Assembly (NCBI RefSeq): GCF_013282725.1 | Contig: NZ_CP054043.1 | Location: forward strand, 62,001-126,000 | Direction: 5' to 3' | Length of the DNA stretch: 64,000 nt | Source of the DNA: Yersinia mollaretii ATCC 43969 | Lineage (GTDB): Bacteria > Pseudomonadota > Gammaproteobacteria > Enterobacterales > Enterobacteriaceae | Shown: positions 32,844-42,586 of the stretch, one piece after another | Layout of the letters: every line of letters begins with the position of its first letter | How positions within the stretch are numbered: the first letter of the stretch is position 1 | Position numbers and translations under genes: made by a program | Notes under the pieces: generated by a model | Told to the model about the DNA's origin: nothing | The model's database searches: none | The model's input: the letters and a program-made list of their open reading frames with translations, nothing else

Positions 32844-33290
32844 CTAAAGTAAACGACCCCATTGCTCTACCCAAGGTGCTGAAACCGCTTCCGGTTCTGG
32901 GTGCTCAATAGCATCAATCTCTAATCTTTCGCCAATCCGTGTTGCGCCTTGTTCTTGCAACAACTCATCAAATACACGCCCAGCGCCGCAGAAATTTTCA
33001 TAGCTGCTGTCGCCCAGAGCAATGACACCATAACGCAACTCCGGTTGGAAACCGACCTGATCCCGAACCGCGACAAACAGAGAAGCAATGCTATCGGGGA
33101 GATCCCCCTGCCCGGTCGTCGAAGTTACCACCAGCACATAATGTTGACGATAATATTGCCAAGCTTCTAAAGTCCCCTCGTCAAATACTTTAACTTCGTG
33201 GCCCTGCTCTTTCAGTATGTTCTCGGCCTCTTCTGCTACTAACAATGCGTTACCGTAGACTGTGCCAACAAAAATCCCGATCTGAGCCAT
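32844..33290 (-). CDS. yqcA: Flavodoxin-like protein YqcA
   Basis: The 148-residue protein belongs to the short-chain flavodoxins (YqcA/MioC type), cytosolic FMN carriers. The FMN phosphate loop is near [18 protein letters not shown], and the ring-stacking segments are [14 protein letters not shown] and [20 protein letters not shown]. Its electron partner is not established. The yqcA-truC-yqcC block is conserved in E. coli. Here the adjacent downstream side is the ERIC element. Confidence 0.95.
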   Translation of the reverse strand: MAQIGIFVGTVYGNALLVAEEAENILKEQGHEVKVFDEGTLEAWQYYRQHYVLVVTSTTGQGDLPDSIASLFVAVRDQVGFQPELRYGVIALGDSSYENFCGAGRVFDELLQEQGATRIGERLEIDAIEHPEPEAVSAPWVEQWGRLL

Positions 33291-33318
33291 AAAATAGATA
33301 CCTTTTAACTAGAAAAAA

Positions 33319-34092
33319 TTATTCACTATCCTGACTGGCGGTTCCAGAAAACTCAACCCTTTCAAGATGAGGGGCAATGCCCGACCAGCCAAAATGTGAC
33401 ATCAATCCTTGCCAAGACTCATCCCAGCGCGCGGTGAGCGAAAGCGCTTCACCTGTCACCGGATGATTCAGTGCTAAATGGCTGGCGTGCAACATAAGTC
33501 TCGAACAATCAAAATGTTGTGCGATTCCACGATTCTGACGCAAGTCACCGTGAGTGCTATCACCGATGATTGGATGGCGGATATGCGCCATATGACGCCG
33601 TAGCTGATGCTTGCGCCCAGTTTCCGGTTTCAGCTCTACTAAGCTGAAGCGTGCAGTCTCATAACGGCCAATCGCTACAGGTACTTCCACTTGCGCTAGC
33701 GGCAGATAGTGAGTGACTGAAGGTTGTGGTGCCTTATCTGGGCGAGAAAATTTATCCGCAATTTTATCTAGTTCTTCGGTCATCTCGTAATCAACCGTCC
33801 CCCCCTCCAGCACATACCCACGAACTACCGCATGATACGTTTTCTGCATTTGGTGCTGCTCTAATTGTAAAGAGAGCGCACGAGCAACATCGCTGGATAG
33901 CGCCATCAACAGCACCCCTGATGTTGGGCGGTCTAGGCGGTGCACGGTATAAACATGCTGACCAATCTGGTCGCGCACCGTTTGCATCACAAACACGGTT
34001 TCATTGCTGTCCAGCCAACTACGATGAACCAGCCATCCGGCCGGCTTATTCACCGCAACTATGTGTTCATCTTGATAGATTATTTCCAGCAT
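33319..34092 (-). CDS. truC: tRNA pseudouridine(65) synthase TruC
   Basis: TruC isomerises U65 in tRNA-Ile1 and tRNA-Asp. The 257-residue RluA-family protein has the catalytic motif HRLDRPTSG with Asp54 at the family position, and KPETGRKHQLRRHMAHIRHP for RNA binding near the middle. The start codon overlaps the yqcC stop by one base (TAATG), implying coupled translation. Confidence 0.96.
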   Translation of the reverse strand: MLEIIYQDEHIVAVNKPAGWLVHRSWLDSNETVFVMQTVRDQIGQHVYTVHRLDRPTSGVLLMALSSDVARALSLQLEQHQMQKTYHAVVRGYVLEGGTVDYEMTEELDKIADKFSRPDKAPQPSVTHYLPLAQVEVPVAIGRYETARFSLVELKPETGRKHQLRRHMAHIRHPIIGDSTHGDLRQNRGIAQHFDCSRLMLHASHLALNHPVTGEALSLTARWDESWQGLMSHFGWSGIAPHLERVEFSGTASQDSE

Positions 34093-34424
34093 TAGTTACT
34101 TTCTTTATTTAGCAGGTCATCGAGGCGCTGCAAGTGTGTCAGCAGTACCGTGCAATCAGGTCGGTCATCGCCACTCAGCGCCTCTTCGAAATAGGGCGTG
34201 ATAGCAAAACGGGTCGGAAGCGGGCCATTTGATTCCAGCAATGCATACATTCGGGGAATAAGTACCCATTGCAACCACTGCTCAGCATCCATGGTATCAA
34301 TGCTGAAAGGTTCATTGCTTTCGAAAGCTTCTGCTTGCGGTGGGACTATTTGCCAAAGATCAATAGCTCGCATGGCAAGCTCAATATCCTGAAGGCTCTG
34401 ACGTACTTGATTTTCTGTATTCAT
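34092..34424 (-). CDS. yqcC: YqcC family protein (DUF446)
   Basis: The 110-residue protein, read from ATG 34424 (MNTENQVRQSLQDIELAMRA), matches the YqcC/DUF446 family; the block MDAEQWLQWVLIPRMYALLE is the conserved core. Function is unknown. It is all-helical by appearance and has no signal peptide. The upstream TTG in frame is less likely. It is the first gene of yqcC-truC-yqcA and is followed upstream by csrB, as in E. coli. Confidence 0.9.
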   Translation of the reverse strand: MNTENQVRQSLQDIELAMRAIDLWQIVPPQAEAFESNEPFSIDTMDAEQWLQWVLIPRMYALLESNGPLPTRFAITPYFEEALSGDDRPDCTVLLTHLQRLDDLLNKESN

Positions 34425-34552
34425 GATTCTGCTCTCAACCAAAAAATAGCCATTTACCGGGCTGATTCAACGGCGGCAAAGCATACCACTGAAGCGGGCT
34501 ATGCCCAAGTTCACACCCTAGACAATAGATGTGAGTTAAGCAAAATATGAAT

Positions 34553-34875
34553 AAAAAAAGGGGTACTGTTTTACCAGTACCCCTCGATTCGTTTCATAGC
34601 GATCCCGCTAAAAGTGATGCTCCCTGCTCAATCCTTGAAAACTTTTCCGTTTGGTTATCCTAACCTGCAATCCGTAGCGTTGTCCTACACCATCCCGGTG
34701 CTAATCCTGAAGTTATCCTAACCCACCATCCATCCTGAACCGGCTCTCAATCTCCATCCTGGAGGTGTCCAATGTTTCATCCTGAAACGTCCCTTCACTC
34801 GTCCTAAGCAGTCCCTATATTCTTCATCCTGAAGTGGTAGCATCCGATACCATCCATCTCCGCCAGATCCCATCC
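34553..34875 (-). ncRNA. csrB: CsrB regulatory RNA (CsrA antagonist)
   Basis: The 660-bp gap between yqcC and syd, the csrB position in E. coli, holds about two dozen GGA motifs on the minus strand, many as AGGAT or CAGGATG in hairpin loops (for example CTCCAGGATGGAG and TTTCAGGATGAAA). It ends in a perfect 9-bp terminator stem (GGGGTACTG / CAGTACCCC at 34560-34583) followed by T7. A -10-like TTCTAT at 34886-34881 puts the 5' end near 34875, giving about 320 nt. By family it sequesters CsrA and so controls carbon storage, motility and virulence genes. The exact 5' end is inferred. Confidence 0.92.
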
Positions 34876-35048
34876 GGCGAATAGAAGGATCGCTTAAACG
34901 ACAAAGGGTGACAAGGTACTGTAAGGATATTGATGCCGATACTTTTTCATATAAAAAAATGAATGTTTATAACAAAGTGATTTTATTGAAAATAAATCTG
35001 GCACAAGAATTTTACATATGAGGAATAGAAGTGATGTCTCACAGGCCG

Positions 35049-35066
35049 TGTGCGAGATCTCTCACA
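35049..35066. promoter_or_regulatory. UvrY (SirA/GacA) binding palindrome upstream of csrB
   Basis: The 18-bp palindrome TGTGCGAGATCTCTCACA has the TGT-N3-AGATCT-N3-ACA form of UvrY/GacA sites. Its centre lies about 180 bp upstream of the predicted csrB start, the distance known for the E. coli UvrY site. Between the site and csrB no gene is seen. Confidence 0.8.
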
Positions 35067-35100
35067 CGCGCCTGCTTCTAAAAATACGATAACCATTTAT

Positions 35101-35652
35101 TTATTCAGGTAATACGGGGCGTAGTGCATCCAGGAAATGTATGAGGGTCGATGCCAGCAATGTGCGTTTACCGCTGCCAAACTGTTCTAACACCACATTG
35201 CCACTGACATTGCACAGTGAAGCCATAGTCATTTCTGACTCAGTGGTGGCCAAAAATAGCGTCGGTGAGAGCTTCAGCCTTTTTTGTGTGACCAAGTGAC
35301 CAATCAGGTTCTCCTGTAAGCGGATAAAATCATCTTCACTCCACACTTGCAGCAAGCTAAAACGGTGATCACCGAGATCAGCCACCATGTCTCCAGCGAA
35401 TTGGTAAGTATAAAACTCATGAATATCTGGATGAAGCTGAATCTCCAGCGCCCGCTCAATATTGTTCAAATTGACATCAGCAGCACCCGGCTGAGGTAGC
35501 CAAATCACCTGATTATCCTGCGTTTCCACAATACAAGGTGAGGGGACGCCATAGAGTTCTTCACTCGCGGGGGGATGCCCGGTTTGCTGCTGCCATAAAT
35601 CGATATAGCGTTGAGTAAAACTGTTCAGTGCCGTTGAAACATTCTGGTCCAT
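35101..35652 (-). CDS. syd: Syd, SecY-interacting protein
   Basis: Syd is a cytosolic peripheral protein that binds SecY and is thought to monitor the SecYEG complex. The 183-residue chain matches E. coli Syd: [51 protein letters not shown] and [20 protein letters not shown] are all family blocks. It is monocistronic between csrB and the divergent queF; the 130-bp syd-queF gap should hold both promoters. Confidence 0.95.
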   Translation of the reverse strand: MDQNVSTALNSFTQRYIDLWQQQTGHPPASEELYGVPSPCIVETQDNQVIWLPQPGAADVNLNNIERALEIQLHPDIHEFYTYQFAGDMVADLGDHRFSLLQVWSEDDFIRLQENLIGHLVTQKRLKLSPTLFLATTESEMTMASLCNVSGNVVLEQFGSGKRTLLASTLIHFLDALRPVLPE

Positions 35653-35782
35653 TCTTCATTCTCAGTATCGCGGCAGCTTGCACTGCACCCAAGACGGGAT
35701 TGGCCCACTCAGAAATGCAGTTAAACGCGGCATAAATTGATAAACTAGAGTTATTGTACCAATCTCTCACCATGGAAACAGC

Positions 35783-36628
35783 ATGTCTTCATATCAAGAT
35801 CACAAGGCGCTGGCAGAGTTAACGCTGGGCAAACCGACCGCATACCGCGATCACTATGACGTGACCCTGTTACAGGCCGTGCCACGCAGCATGAACCGCG
35901 AACCTCTTGGTTTGTACCCAGATAGCCTGCCCTTTCATGGAGCTGATATCTGGACGCTTTATGAGCTTTCCTGGCTTAACAGCAACGGGCTACCACAGGT
36001 TGCGGTGGGCGAAATAAGCCTGAATGCAAATAGTATCAATTTGATTGAATCAAAAAGCTTCAAACTTTACCTCAACAGTTTTAACCAAACCGTTTTTGCG
36101 GACTGGGAAAGTGTCCAAGCGACTTTGCAACGTGATTTGGCCGCCTGTGCTGCGGGGAGGGTCAGCGTCAAGCTCTATCGGCTTGACGAAATAACAGACC
36201 AACCGATCGCCAATTTTGCCGGCGAGTGCTTAGATCAGCAGGATATTCGTATCGATAGCTATGAGTTCAATGCCGATTACCTGCAAGGCGCAGTGGGTAC
36301 GAATCGCATAGAAGAGAGCCTCGTCAGTCATCTGCTCAAATCCAACTGCCTGATCACTCACCAACCTGATTGGGGGTCCGTGCAAATCAGTTACAGTGGC
36401 CCGCAAATTAATCGGGAAGCACTGCTGCGCTATCTGGTCTCTTTCCGCCATCACAATGAATTTCACGAGCAATGTGTAGAGCGTATCTTCAATGACATCA
36501 TGCGTTTCTGTCAGCCAGAAACCCTGTCCGTTTATGCCCGCTATACCCGTCGTGGGGGATTAGATATCAATCCTTGGCGCTCCAACAGCGATTTTGTGCC
36601 GTCAACAGGTCGTCTGGCACGGCAATAA
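35783..36628 (+). CDS. queF: NADPH-dependent 7-cyano-7-deazaguanine reductase
   Basis: QueF reduces preQ0 to preQ1, the last free-base step towards queuosine in tRNA. The 281 residues form the two-lobed (YqcD-type) QueF: the NADPH-binding motif [12 protein letters not shown] in the N-lobe, and the catalytic cysteine (Cys189) in [15 protein letters not shown] in the C-lobe, with [13 protein letters not shown] after it. It is divergent from syd. The 213 bp between its end and ppnN contain no convincing gene. Confidence 0.97.
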   Translation: MSSYQDHKALAELTLGKPTAYRDHYDVTLLQAVPRSMNREPLGLYPDSLPFHGADIWTLYELSWLNSNGLPQVAVGEISLNANSINLIESKSFKLYLNSFNQTVFADWESVQATLQRDLAACAAGRVSVKLYRLDEITDQPIANFAGECLDQQDIRIDSYEFNADYLQGAVGTNRIEESLVSHLLKSNCLITHQPDWGSVQISYSGPQINREALLRYLVSFRHHNEFHEQCVERIFNDIMRFCQPETLSVYARYTRRGGLDINPWRSNSDFVPSTGRLARQ

Positions 36629-36841
36629 ATGCGCGCATGTGCGCAACATTTTAGCTCAGTGCACGTTAATGTTGGTAAATTACAGGGGACAACGTTAAGG
36701 TTAATTGCAGTATCTTCAGGCCATTTTCAGCAGAAAAACAGAAACTGGATGCTGCAAGCTCTCTCTGATATTCCTCGGCAAAATAGAAAGAAGCATTCTG
36801 ATACACGGGCACTACCCCCTTAGGGGTGTAAAGGAGTAACT

Positions 36842-38206
36842 TTGATTACACATGTCAGCCCACTCGGCTCAATGGATCTGTTATCACAGCTAGAAGTGGA
36901 TATGCTCAAACGTACAGCTAGCAGTGATCTGTACCGCTTATTCCGTAATTGCTCATTAGCTGTTCTCAACTCAGGTAGCCTGACGGATAATAGCAAAGAG
37001 CTTTTATCGCGCTATGAAACCTTTGATATCAACGTACTGCGCCGTGAGCGCGGGGTTAAACTCGAACTAGTGAACCCGCCAGAACATGCCTTTGTTGATG
37101 GTAAAATCATCCGCTCTTTACAGGCGAACCTCTTTGCCGTACTGCGCGATATTCTATTTGTGAATGGCCAAATTGTTAGCGCAGAGCATGACCAGCATTT
37201 GAATATGGGAAGCTCCAGCCATTTGACCAATCTGATTTTCTCCATTTTACGTAATGCTCGTGCCCTGCATATTGATGAAGAACCGAATATGGTTGTTTGC
37301 TGGGGCGGCCACTCAATCAATGAAAACGAGTATCTATACGCCCGCAAAGTCGGTAGCCAACTCGGTTTACGTGAACTGAATATCTGTACGGGGTGTGGGC
37401 CGGGCGCGATGGAAGCCCCGATGAAAGGGGCCGCTGTTGGACATGCTCAACAGCGCTACAGAAATAGTCGTTTTATCGGTATGACCGAGCCGTCAATCAT
37501 TGCCGCAGAGCCACCAAACCCACTGGTTAATGAACTGGTTATCATGCCAGACATTGAAAAACGGCTAGAGGCCTTCGTCCGTATCGCGCACGGGGTCATT
37601 ATTTTCCCAGGCGGCGTAGGGACAGCCGAAGAACTACTCTATTTGTTAGGCATTCTGATGAATCCAGAAAACAGTGAGCAGGTATTGCCACTGATTTTGA
37701 CCGGGCCAAAAGAGAGTGCAGATTACTTCCGCGTTGTGGATGAGTTCATCATGAATACGCTGGGTGATGAAGCACGTAAGTACTACCAAATCATTATTGG
37801 CGATCCGGATGAAGTGGCGCGCCAGATGAAAAAAGCGATGCCATTAGTGAAAGAGAATCGCCGTAATACCGGTGATGCCTATAGCTTTAACTGGTCAATT
37901 CGCATCGAACCTGAATTGCAGCACCCATTCGAGCCAAACCATGAAAACATGGCGGATCTGAATTTATCCCATAATCAGTCCCCTGAGAAACTGGCCGCAG
38001 CGCTACGCCGTGCTTTCTCCGGCATCGTGGCGGGTAATGTGAAAGAAGTAGGGATTCAAGCGATTGAAGCTCACGGGCCATTTAAATTACACGGTGACCC
38101 GCAATTGATGAAGCAAATGGATAGCCTATTACAAGGCTTTATTGCTCAACAGCGAATGAAATTACCGGGCAGTGATTACACCCCTTGCTACGAAATTTGT
38201 CGCTAA
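36842..38206 (+). CDS. ppnN: Nucleotide 5'-monophosphate nucleosidase PpnN
   Basis: PpnN (YgdH) splits pyrimidine and purine mononucleotides into base and ribose 5-phosphate and is activated by (p)ppGpp. The TTG start at 36842 has a strong AAGGAG site and gives the conserved [21 protein letters not shown]. coli also uses this start region. The 454-residue protein has a LOG-type Rossmann core with [20 protein letters not shown] and the [11 protein letters not shown] phosphate loop, flanked by N- and C-terminal PpnN-specific domains. Confidence 0.97.
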   Translation: MITHVSPLGSMDLLSQLEVDMLKRTASSDLYRLFRNCSLAVLNSGSLTDNSKELLSRYETFDINVLRRERGVKLELVNPPEHAFVDGKIIRSLQANLFAVLRDILFVNGQIVSAEHDQHLNMGSSSHLTNLIFSILRNARALHIDEEPNMVVCWGGHSINENEYLYARKVGSQLGLRELNICTGCGPGAMEAPMKGAAVGHAQQRYRNSRFIGMTEPSIIAAEPPNPLVNELVIMPDIEKRLEAFVRIAHGVIIFPGGVGTAEELLYLLGILMNPENSEQVLPLILTGPKESADYFRVVDEFIMNTLGDEARKYYQIIIGDPDEVARQMKKAMPLVKENRRNTGDAYSFNWSIRIEPELQHPFEPNHENMADLNLSHNQSPEKLAAALRRAFSGIVAGNVKEVGIQAIEAHGPFKLHGDPQLMKQMDSLLQGFIAQQRMKLPGSDYTPCYEICR

Positions 38207-38291
38207 AAGAGAAGAACTCAACCATCGGGCAGCGTTGATATCCAGCGCTGCCCAACTCTATTCTGGCTTAATCCTCATATAAAAACAGGCT

Positions 38292-39050
38292 ATGCAAATT
38301 CACCTTCTTATCGTTGATGCCCTTAATTTAATTCGCCGCATTCATGCGGTGCAGGGGTCGCCTTGCATTAAGGCTTGCCAACATGCATTACAACAATTGA
38401 TTCAGCACAGCCAACCCACTCACGCCGTGGCGGTTTTTGATGAAGATGACCGCTCAGAGAGTTGGCGTCATCAATGCCTACCTGAATACAAAGCGGGCCG
38501 CTCACCCATGCCGGACAACCTACAACAAGAAATGCCCTTTATCCGTGAGGCTTTCAATTCACTAGGTATCGCTTGCTGGCATTCACCGGGTAATGAAGCC
38601 GATGATCTGGCTGCGACACTGGCAACTAAAATTGGCGACGCAGGGCATCAGGTAACGATTGTTTCGACCGATAAAGGTTACTGCCAGTTATTAGCACCCC
38701 ATGTGCAGATTCGTGATTATTTTCAGAAGCGCTGGCTGGATATGCCGTTTGTAAAACAGGAGTTCGGCGTATTACCGCACCAACTGCCGGACTACTGGGG
38801 CCTTGCTGGGATTAGCAGCAGTAAAATTCCCGGCGTCGCGGGCATTGGGGCAAAAACGGCCGCACTGTTACTACAACAAGCCAACACGCTGGAAGCACTC
38901 TATCAGGAGTTGGAGTCAGTACCGGAGAAATGGCGTAAAAAGTTGCAACAGCACCAAGAGATGGCGCTTATTTGCAAACAAATCGCCACATTGAAAACTG
39001 ATTTGCCCTTGAGCGGCAACTTGCAGCAGCTTCGGTTACAGAAAGATTAA
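38292..39050 (+). CDS. xni: Flap endonuclease Xni (ExoIX)
   Basis: Xni is a 5' nuclease related to the N-terminal domain of DNA polymerase I. It acts on flaps and lacks some of the metal ligands of its relatives. The 252 residues start [20 protein letters not shown], have [15 protein letters not shown], the acidic [12 protein letters not shown] cluster and a helix-hairpin-helix [14 protein letters not shown]. It follows ppnN by 85 bp and converges on rlmM. Confidence 0.95.
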   Translation: MQIHLLIVDALNLIRRIHAVQGSPCIKACQHALQQLIQHSQPTHAVAVFDEDDRSESWRHQCLPEYKAGRSPMPDNLQQEMPFIREAFNSLGIACWHSPGNEADDLAATLATKIGDAGHQVTIVSTDKGYCQLLAPHVQIRDYFQKRWLDMPFVKQEFGVLPHQLPDYWGLAGISSSKIPGVAGIGAKTAALLLQQANTLEALYQELESVPEKWRKKLQQHQEMALICKQIATLKTDLPLSGNLQQLRLQKD

Positions 39051-39068
39051 GGGGCCCAAAGGCCCCTT
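39049..39068. terminator. Hairpin between xni and rlmM
   Basis: AAGGGGCC / GGCCCCTT with a CAAA loop overlaps the xni stop codon. It lacks a long T tail on either strand, so it is probably a weak bidirectional terminator between these convergent genes. Confidence 0.5.
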
Positions 39069-39100
39069 AAACATCAGGTTAGACGCGATAATACTTATCT

Positions 39101-40207
39101 CTACTCGCGTTCATCACGGCGGCCCGGAGCACCCGACCAAATACGGCGCACATGCACAGTTACTTCTTCACGGTCATGGTAAAGCTGCTTAGCTTGAATA
39201 TGGGCATTGATACCGTTTTCTCTCAGCTGCTCATCCATCATTTCCAGATTTTCCGAAACAATCTCAAAACGTTTTTTCATCGGCAATTTCAGGTTAAAAA
39301 TCGCCTCACGGCACCAACCATTAACCAGCCACTTGGTGATAAGTTCGGTGACCTTGGCCGGTTTCTCCACCATATCGCACACTAACCAGTAGATATTGCT
39401 GCGCGTTGGCTCATATTTAAAACCATCAACACGGTGATGTGTCACCTGCCCAGTATCCATCAGACTTTGTGCCATAGAACCGTTATCAATGGCCTGAATC
39501 ATCATGCTGCGTTGCACTAACTGATAGGTCCAACCGCCGGGGCATGCCCCTAAATCAACAGCATGCATACCACTGGCCAAACGCTCTTCCCACTCATCCG
39601 CTGGGATAAACATATGGAAAGCCTCTTCCAATTTTAAGGTTGAGCGACTTGGTGCATCCGATGGGAATTTCAGACGCGGGATACCCATATAGAATGGAGA
39701 GTTGTTATTGCTATAAGAGTAACCGACATAACAACAACCTGGCGCGATAAAGAACACATGTACCACTGGGCGATGAGCATTTTCACGGGCGGACAATATT
39801 TTTTGCTCGCGCATGGCGCTACGCAAAGGGACGGTCAATTTGCGGCAAAACTTAAGTAACTCTTTGCTTTCATTAGTATCAGGGACTTCAACCCGCAGCT
39901 CACCCGCTTTTTCAATCACGCCGGTCAACATACCAACAATCGGTGACACACGATCTTCCGGCGGTAAGTCTTTCAATAACTCCCCCACCACCATCATCTG
40001 ACGGGCAAAAATCAGCTCACGGAAGGGGACTTCACGGATCAAACGATCGGCATCTTCCAACTGATAACACTCAAACAGCACATAGCCACTGTTATCTTTC
40101 ACTCGTGCGAAACCAAAAATTTCGAGCTGGGCTGCTTTCGCAGTAATTTCTGCCGCACACTCTTTTTCAAAGCCAGAGCGGCAATATAAAGCAATTTTAT
40201 TATTCAT
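39101..40207 (-). CDS. rlmM: 23S rRNA 2'-O-ribose C2498 methyltransferase RlmM
   Basis: RlmM methylates the 2'-O of C2498 in 23S rRNA before 50S assembly, using SAM. The 368 residues carry an N-terminal THUMP-type domain ([20 protein letters not shown]) and a Rossmann methyltransferase domain with motif [41 protein letters not shown] and the lysine-rich [11 protein letters not shown]. It overlaps ygdD by 8 bp, so the two are co-transcribed. Confidence 0.97.
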   Translation of the reverse strand: MNNKIALYCRSGFEKECAAEITAKAAQLEIFGFARVKDNSGYVLFECYQLEDADRLIREVPFRELIFARQMMVVGELLKDLPPEDRVSPIVGMLTGVIEKAGELRVEVPDTNESKELLKFCRKLTVPLRSAMREQKILSARENAHRPVVHVFFIAPGCCYVGYSYSNNNSPFYMGIPRLKFPSDAPSRSTLKLEEAFHMFIPADEWEERLASGMHAVDLGACPGGWTYQLVQRSMMIQAIDNGSMAQSLMDTGQVTHHRVDGFKYEPTRSNIYWLVCDMVEKPAKVTELITKWLVNGWCREAIFNLKLPMKKRFEIVSENLEMMDEQLRENGINAHIQAKQLYHDREEVTVHVRRIWSGAPGRRDERE

Positions 40208-40595
40208 GGCGTTCTGCCCTTTTTCTTAGACGCAGCGCGCCAATCAACATCAAAATCCATCCCGCCAAGAAACATACTCCGCCAACTGGCGTGATATAGA
40301 CCCACAGTTTCAGGTGCGATAGAGCCAGGCAGTATAAACTGCCGCTAAAGAGTAGCGTTCCGAGCGCTAACAAGGCTCCACTCCAGTAAAACCAAATACT
40401 TATCTGCCGTTGCATCGCAACAGCCAATGCCAGAATTGCCAATGTATGGAACCCTTGGTACTCCAGCCCGGTACGGATCCAGGCCATCTCATTCGGCCCC
40501 AATGCGGCGCTCAATACGTGGGCACCAAAGGCACCTAAAGCCACATAGACAAAACCGCTCAGCGCGGCAAATATCAGCATTAAACGACTGTTCAT
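40200..40595 (-). CDS. ygdD: DUF423 inner-membrane protein YgdD
   Basis: The 131-residue protein (second of two ATGs, better spaced from AAGG) has four hydrophobic segments and the DUF423 block [20 protein letters not shown], followed by [20 protein letters not shown]. Function is unknown. It precedes rlmM in E. coli too. A short Arg/Lys-rich tail ([11 protein letters not shown]) suggests a cytoplasmic C-terminus. Confidence 0.92.
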   Translation of the reverse strand: MNSRLMLIFAALSGFVYVALGAFGAHVLSAALGPNEMAWIRTGLEYQGFHTLAILALAVAMQRQISIWFYWSGALLALGTLLFSGSLYCLALSHLKLWVYITPVGGVCFLAGWILMLIGALRLRKRAERHE

Positions 40596-40620
40596 CGCCA
40601 TTAACCTTGAATTAGAGAGA

Positions 40621-40683
40621 GTTATACCCTAGCTAGTTGATGCTGCAAGCAGGTTAGCTGCATCGCCAATCACTTTAGGTATG
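40621..40683. repeat. Degenerate 60-bp dispersed repeat, copy 2
   Basis: The stretch starting TTATACCCTAGCTAGTTGAT aligns with 12727-12789 and shares TTAGCTGCATCGCCAA. It lies in the 182-bp ygdD-gcvA gap. Like copy 1, its left part resembles one ERIC end. Confidence 0.5.
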
Positions 40684-40777
40684 TCGTTATATCAGGCAAT
40701 AACCTATTTTATCGTAGCCAGCCACCATCGTGAATGGGTTGTCATGACTGCGCAGAGAGGGTGATCGCTAAACATGA

Positions 40778-41695
40778 TCATTGGTCATAGCGAAAGCGCA
40801 ACTTCTCCTGCTCACTGGCCGCTCTTGCCAGTATCCACTGACGAAAGGCGGCTATTTTACCCAGTTCTGCCTGACTGTCATGACAAACCAGATAAAAAGC
40901 ATTTTTACTCACCAATACATCATTAAATGGGCACACCAAACGCCCAGCTTCAATCTCAGACTGCGCCATCACGTTATTCACCAACGCAATACCTTGCCCA
41001 TGAACGGCAGCCTGAACCACCATAGCGCTATGACTAAATATCGGCCCTTGTTGCACATTAATCTGCGGTACGCCCAGTTGACGGGTATACGCCATCCAGT
41101 CTCGGCGGGAAGTATCATGCAACAGCGTGTGATAAGCCAGATCTGCTGGTATTTTTAATCCATGCTCACCCATTAACAAGCTGGGAGCACACACGGGGAG
41201 CAAGAATTCGGCATACAGACGTTCAGTGCGCAAGCCAGTCCAATTGCCCCGCCCATAAAATATCGCCACATCGACGTCATCAGCGAGTTTATCCTCTTCC
41301 CGATCTACCGCCTGAATCCTGACATCAATACCCGGATAAGCAGCATTAAATCCAGAAAGACGTGGCACCAGCCATTGGATGGCAAAACTCGGAGGCAGAC
41401 TGACCGTCAGTGCGCCTTTTGCACTGCGGGCCTGTAACTTGCGGGTGGCTTCATTGATTGAGGTGAAAATCTCTTTGATGTCGAGGTAATAACTCTGCCC
41501 CTCTTCGGTCAGTAACAAAGAGCGGTTACGGCGGCGGAACAATTTTAGACCGAGAAAATCCTCCAGAGACTTTATCTGGTGGCTGACAGCGGCTTGGGTG
41601 ACAAATAACTCGTCAGCCGCTTTAGTAAAACTTAGGTGGCGTGCGGCCGCATCGAAAACCCGCAAGGCATTCAAGGGTGGTAATCGTTTTGACAT
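40778..41695 (-). CDS. gcvA: LysR-type regulator GcvA of the glycine cleavage system
   Basis: GcvA activates gcvTHP with glycine and represses it, with GcvR, when purines are present; it also drives gcvB. The 305-residue LysR protein has an N-terminal winged helix-turn-helix (LNALRVFDAAARHLSFTKAA, ELFVTQAAVSHQIKSLEDFL) and a two-lobed effector domain. It is divergent from the sRNA gcvB, as in E. coli, and its sites should lie in the 127 bp between them. Confidence 0.96.
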   Translation of the reverse strand: MSKRLPPLNALRVFDAAARHLSFTKAADELFVTQAAVSHQIKSLEDFLGLKLFRRRNRSLLLTEEGQSYYLDIKEIFTSINEATRKLQARSAKGALTVSLPPSFAIQWLVPRLSGFNAAYPGIDVRIQAVDREEDKLADDVDVAIFYGRGNWTGLRTERLYAEFLLPVCAPSLLMGEHGLKIPADLAYHTLLHDTSRRDWMAYTRQLGVPQINVQQGPIFSHSAMVVQAAVHGQGIALVNNVMAQSEIEAGRLVCPFNDVLVSKNAFYLVCHDSQAELGKIAAFRQWILARAASEQEKLRFRYDQ

Positions 41696-41787
41696 GAGTT
41701 GGATACTTTTTTATAACGGCTCATCCTCAGATGAAACCCTTTGTTTACTTATTAGTTTTTGTAATCCGAGGCATTATAATTTGTCCG

Positions 41788-41816
41788 TTGATGATGTGCC
41801 AGCAAATACCTATAGT
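41788..41816 (+). promoter_or_regulatory. gcvB promoter
   Basis: TTGATG (41788-41793) and TATAGT (41811-41816) are separated by exactly 17 bp, with the first conserved gcvB base (A41823) 7 nt after the -10. Confidence 0.85.
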
Positions 41817-41822
41817 GGCGGC

Positions 41823-42026
41823 ACTTCCCAAGCCGGAACGAAAAGTAGGTTTAGTATCCAGGTACTGAAATGCTTTTGGCTTTGTGGTTGTGATGTTGTG
41901 TTTGCAAATGGTCTGGTGTGCCAGACATAGTAGCTAAGCTACTGTTTTTTTTCACTTCCTGTACATTTACCCTGTCTGTCCATAGTGATTTTATGCAGCA
42001 CCGCCATTTTCGCGGTGCTTTTTTTT
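41823..42026 (+). ncRNA. gcvB: GcvB small RNA
   Basis: The 204-nt RNA begins ACTTCCCAAGCCGGAACGAAAAGT, close to E. coli gcvB, and contains the G/U-rich R1 seed region (TTTGTGGTTGTGATGTTGTG). The internal block CACTTCCTGTACATTTACCC that follows the first stem is also conserved. It ends at the GCACCGC / GCGGTGC terminator followed by T8. GcvB pairs through Hfq with many amino-acid and peptide transporter mRNAs (such as oppA and dppA) and represses them. The gene is divergent from gcvA, which controls it in E. coli. Confidence 0.95.
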
Positions 42027-42058
42027 ACCCAATTTTTAGCGTTTACTTATTTTTTAGA

Positions 42059-42112
42059 GCTTAAATATAAGCGCCACTTTGTATCGCACTTCAGTCAGAG
42101 CTTATATTTAAG
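42059..42112. repeat. Inverted repeat with 13-bp perfect arms
   Basis: CTTAAATATAAGC (42060-42072) and GCTTATATTTAAG (42100-42112) are perfect complements separated by 27 bp. It lies between gcvB and ygdI. The arms are AT-rich and each is itself almost palindromic. No protein-binding assignment can be made. Confidence 0.6.
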
Positions 42113-42172
42113 TTGTTACTCAAGTTTATTAAGCCGTGCCAAACAGTATTTCAACGACGACTTAGCGTAAAG

Positions 42173-42394
42173 CTAATTGCCCTCAGCCATCTCTTTGACT
42201 TCTGAACGATTAATTTGCAGCTCGGTGCCATTCGCATCGGTGTAGCTTATCATCCCTGTCTCATCATCGACTTTAGGTTTACCATCAGCAACGATAGTGC
42301 GACCATCATTAGTATGCATAACATAGTTGCTTGAACAGGCAGCGAGAGTAAAAGTGAGCATAAGGGCAGAAATTACGGCAGCTGTCTTTTTCAT
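42173..42394 (-). CDS. ygdI: YgdI/YgdR-family lipoprotein
   Basis: The 73-residue precursor starts at ATG 42394 behind AAGGAGTC; in-frame codons upstream are not conserved. It has a lipoprotein signal peptide (MKKTAAVISALMLTFTLAAC) with the lipidated Cys20 followed by Ser, which predicts outer-membrane sorting. The mature part NYVMHTNDGRTIVADGKPKV is the YgdI/YgdR (DUF903) SH3-like domain. Function is unknown. It sits between gcvB and csdA as in E. coli. Confidence 0.93.
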   Translation of the reverse strand: MKKTAAVISALMLTFTLAACSSNYVMHTNDGRTIVADGKPKVDDETGMISYTDANGTELQINRSEVKEMAEGN

Positions 42395-42586
42395 GGATGA
42401 CTCCTTGCAGATTAAAATGCTGAAAAACTCAGTTTCATTACCAGACAAATGGTTGTGCCCGTTACTATTTAGCATAACCCGCTTATGACATATTTCCAGC
42501 CATCAGGGCCATTAATGGGTGATTTATGAGCAAAAAACACCAGAATGAGACAGTTCCGAAGTGAACCAAAGGATGCAAAAAACGGT

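Noticed and set aside
34443..35100. Possible CRISPR-like repeats in the csrB region
   Set aside because: The recurring CATCCTG/ATCCT words are short and irregularly spaced, and are the complement of CsrA-binding GGA motifs.
36629..36823. Plus-strand open frame of 64 codons between queF and ppnN
   Set aside because: No Shine-Dalgarno, no family resemblance and poor codon character; the region is better read as the ppnN leader.
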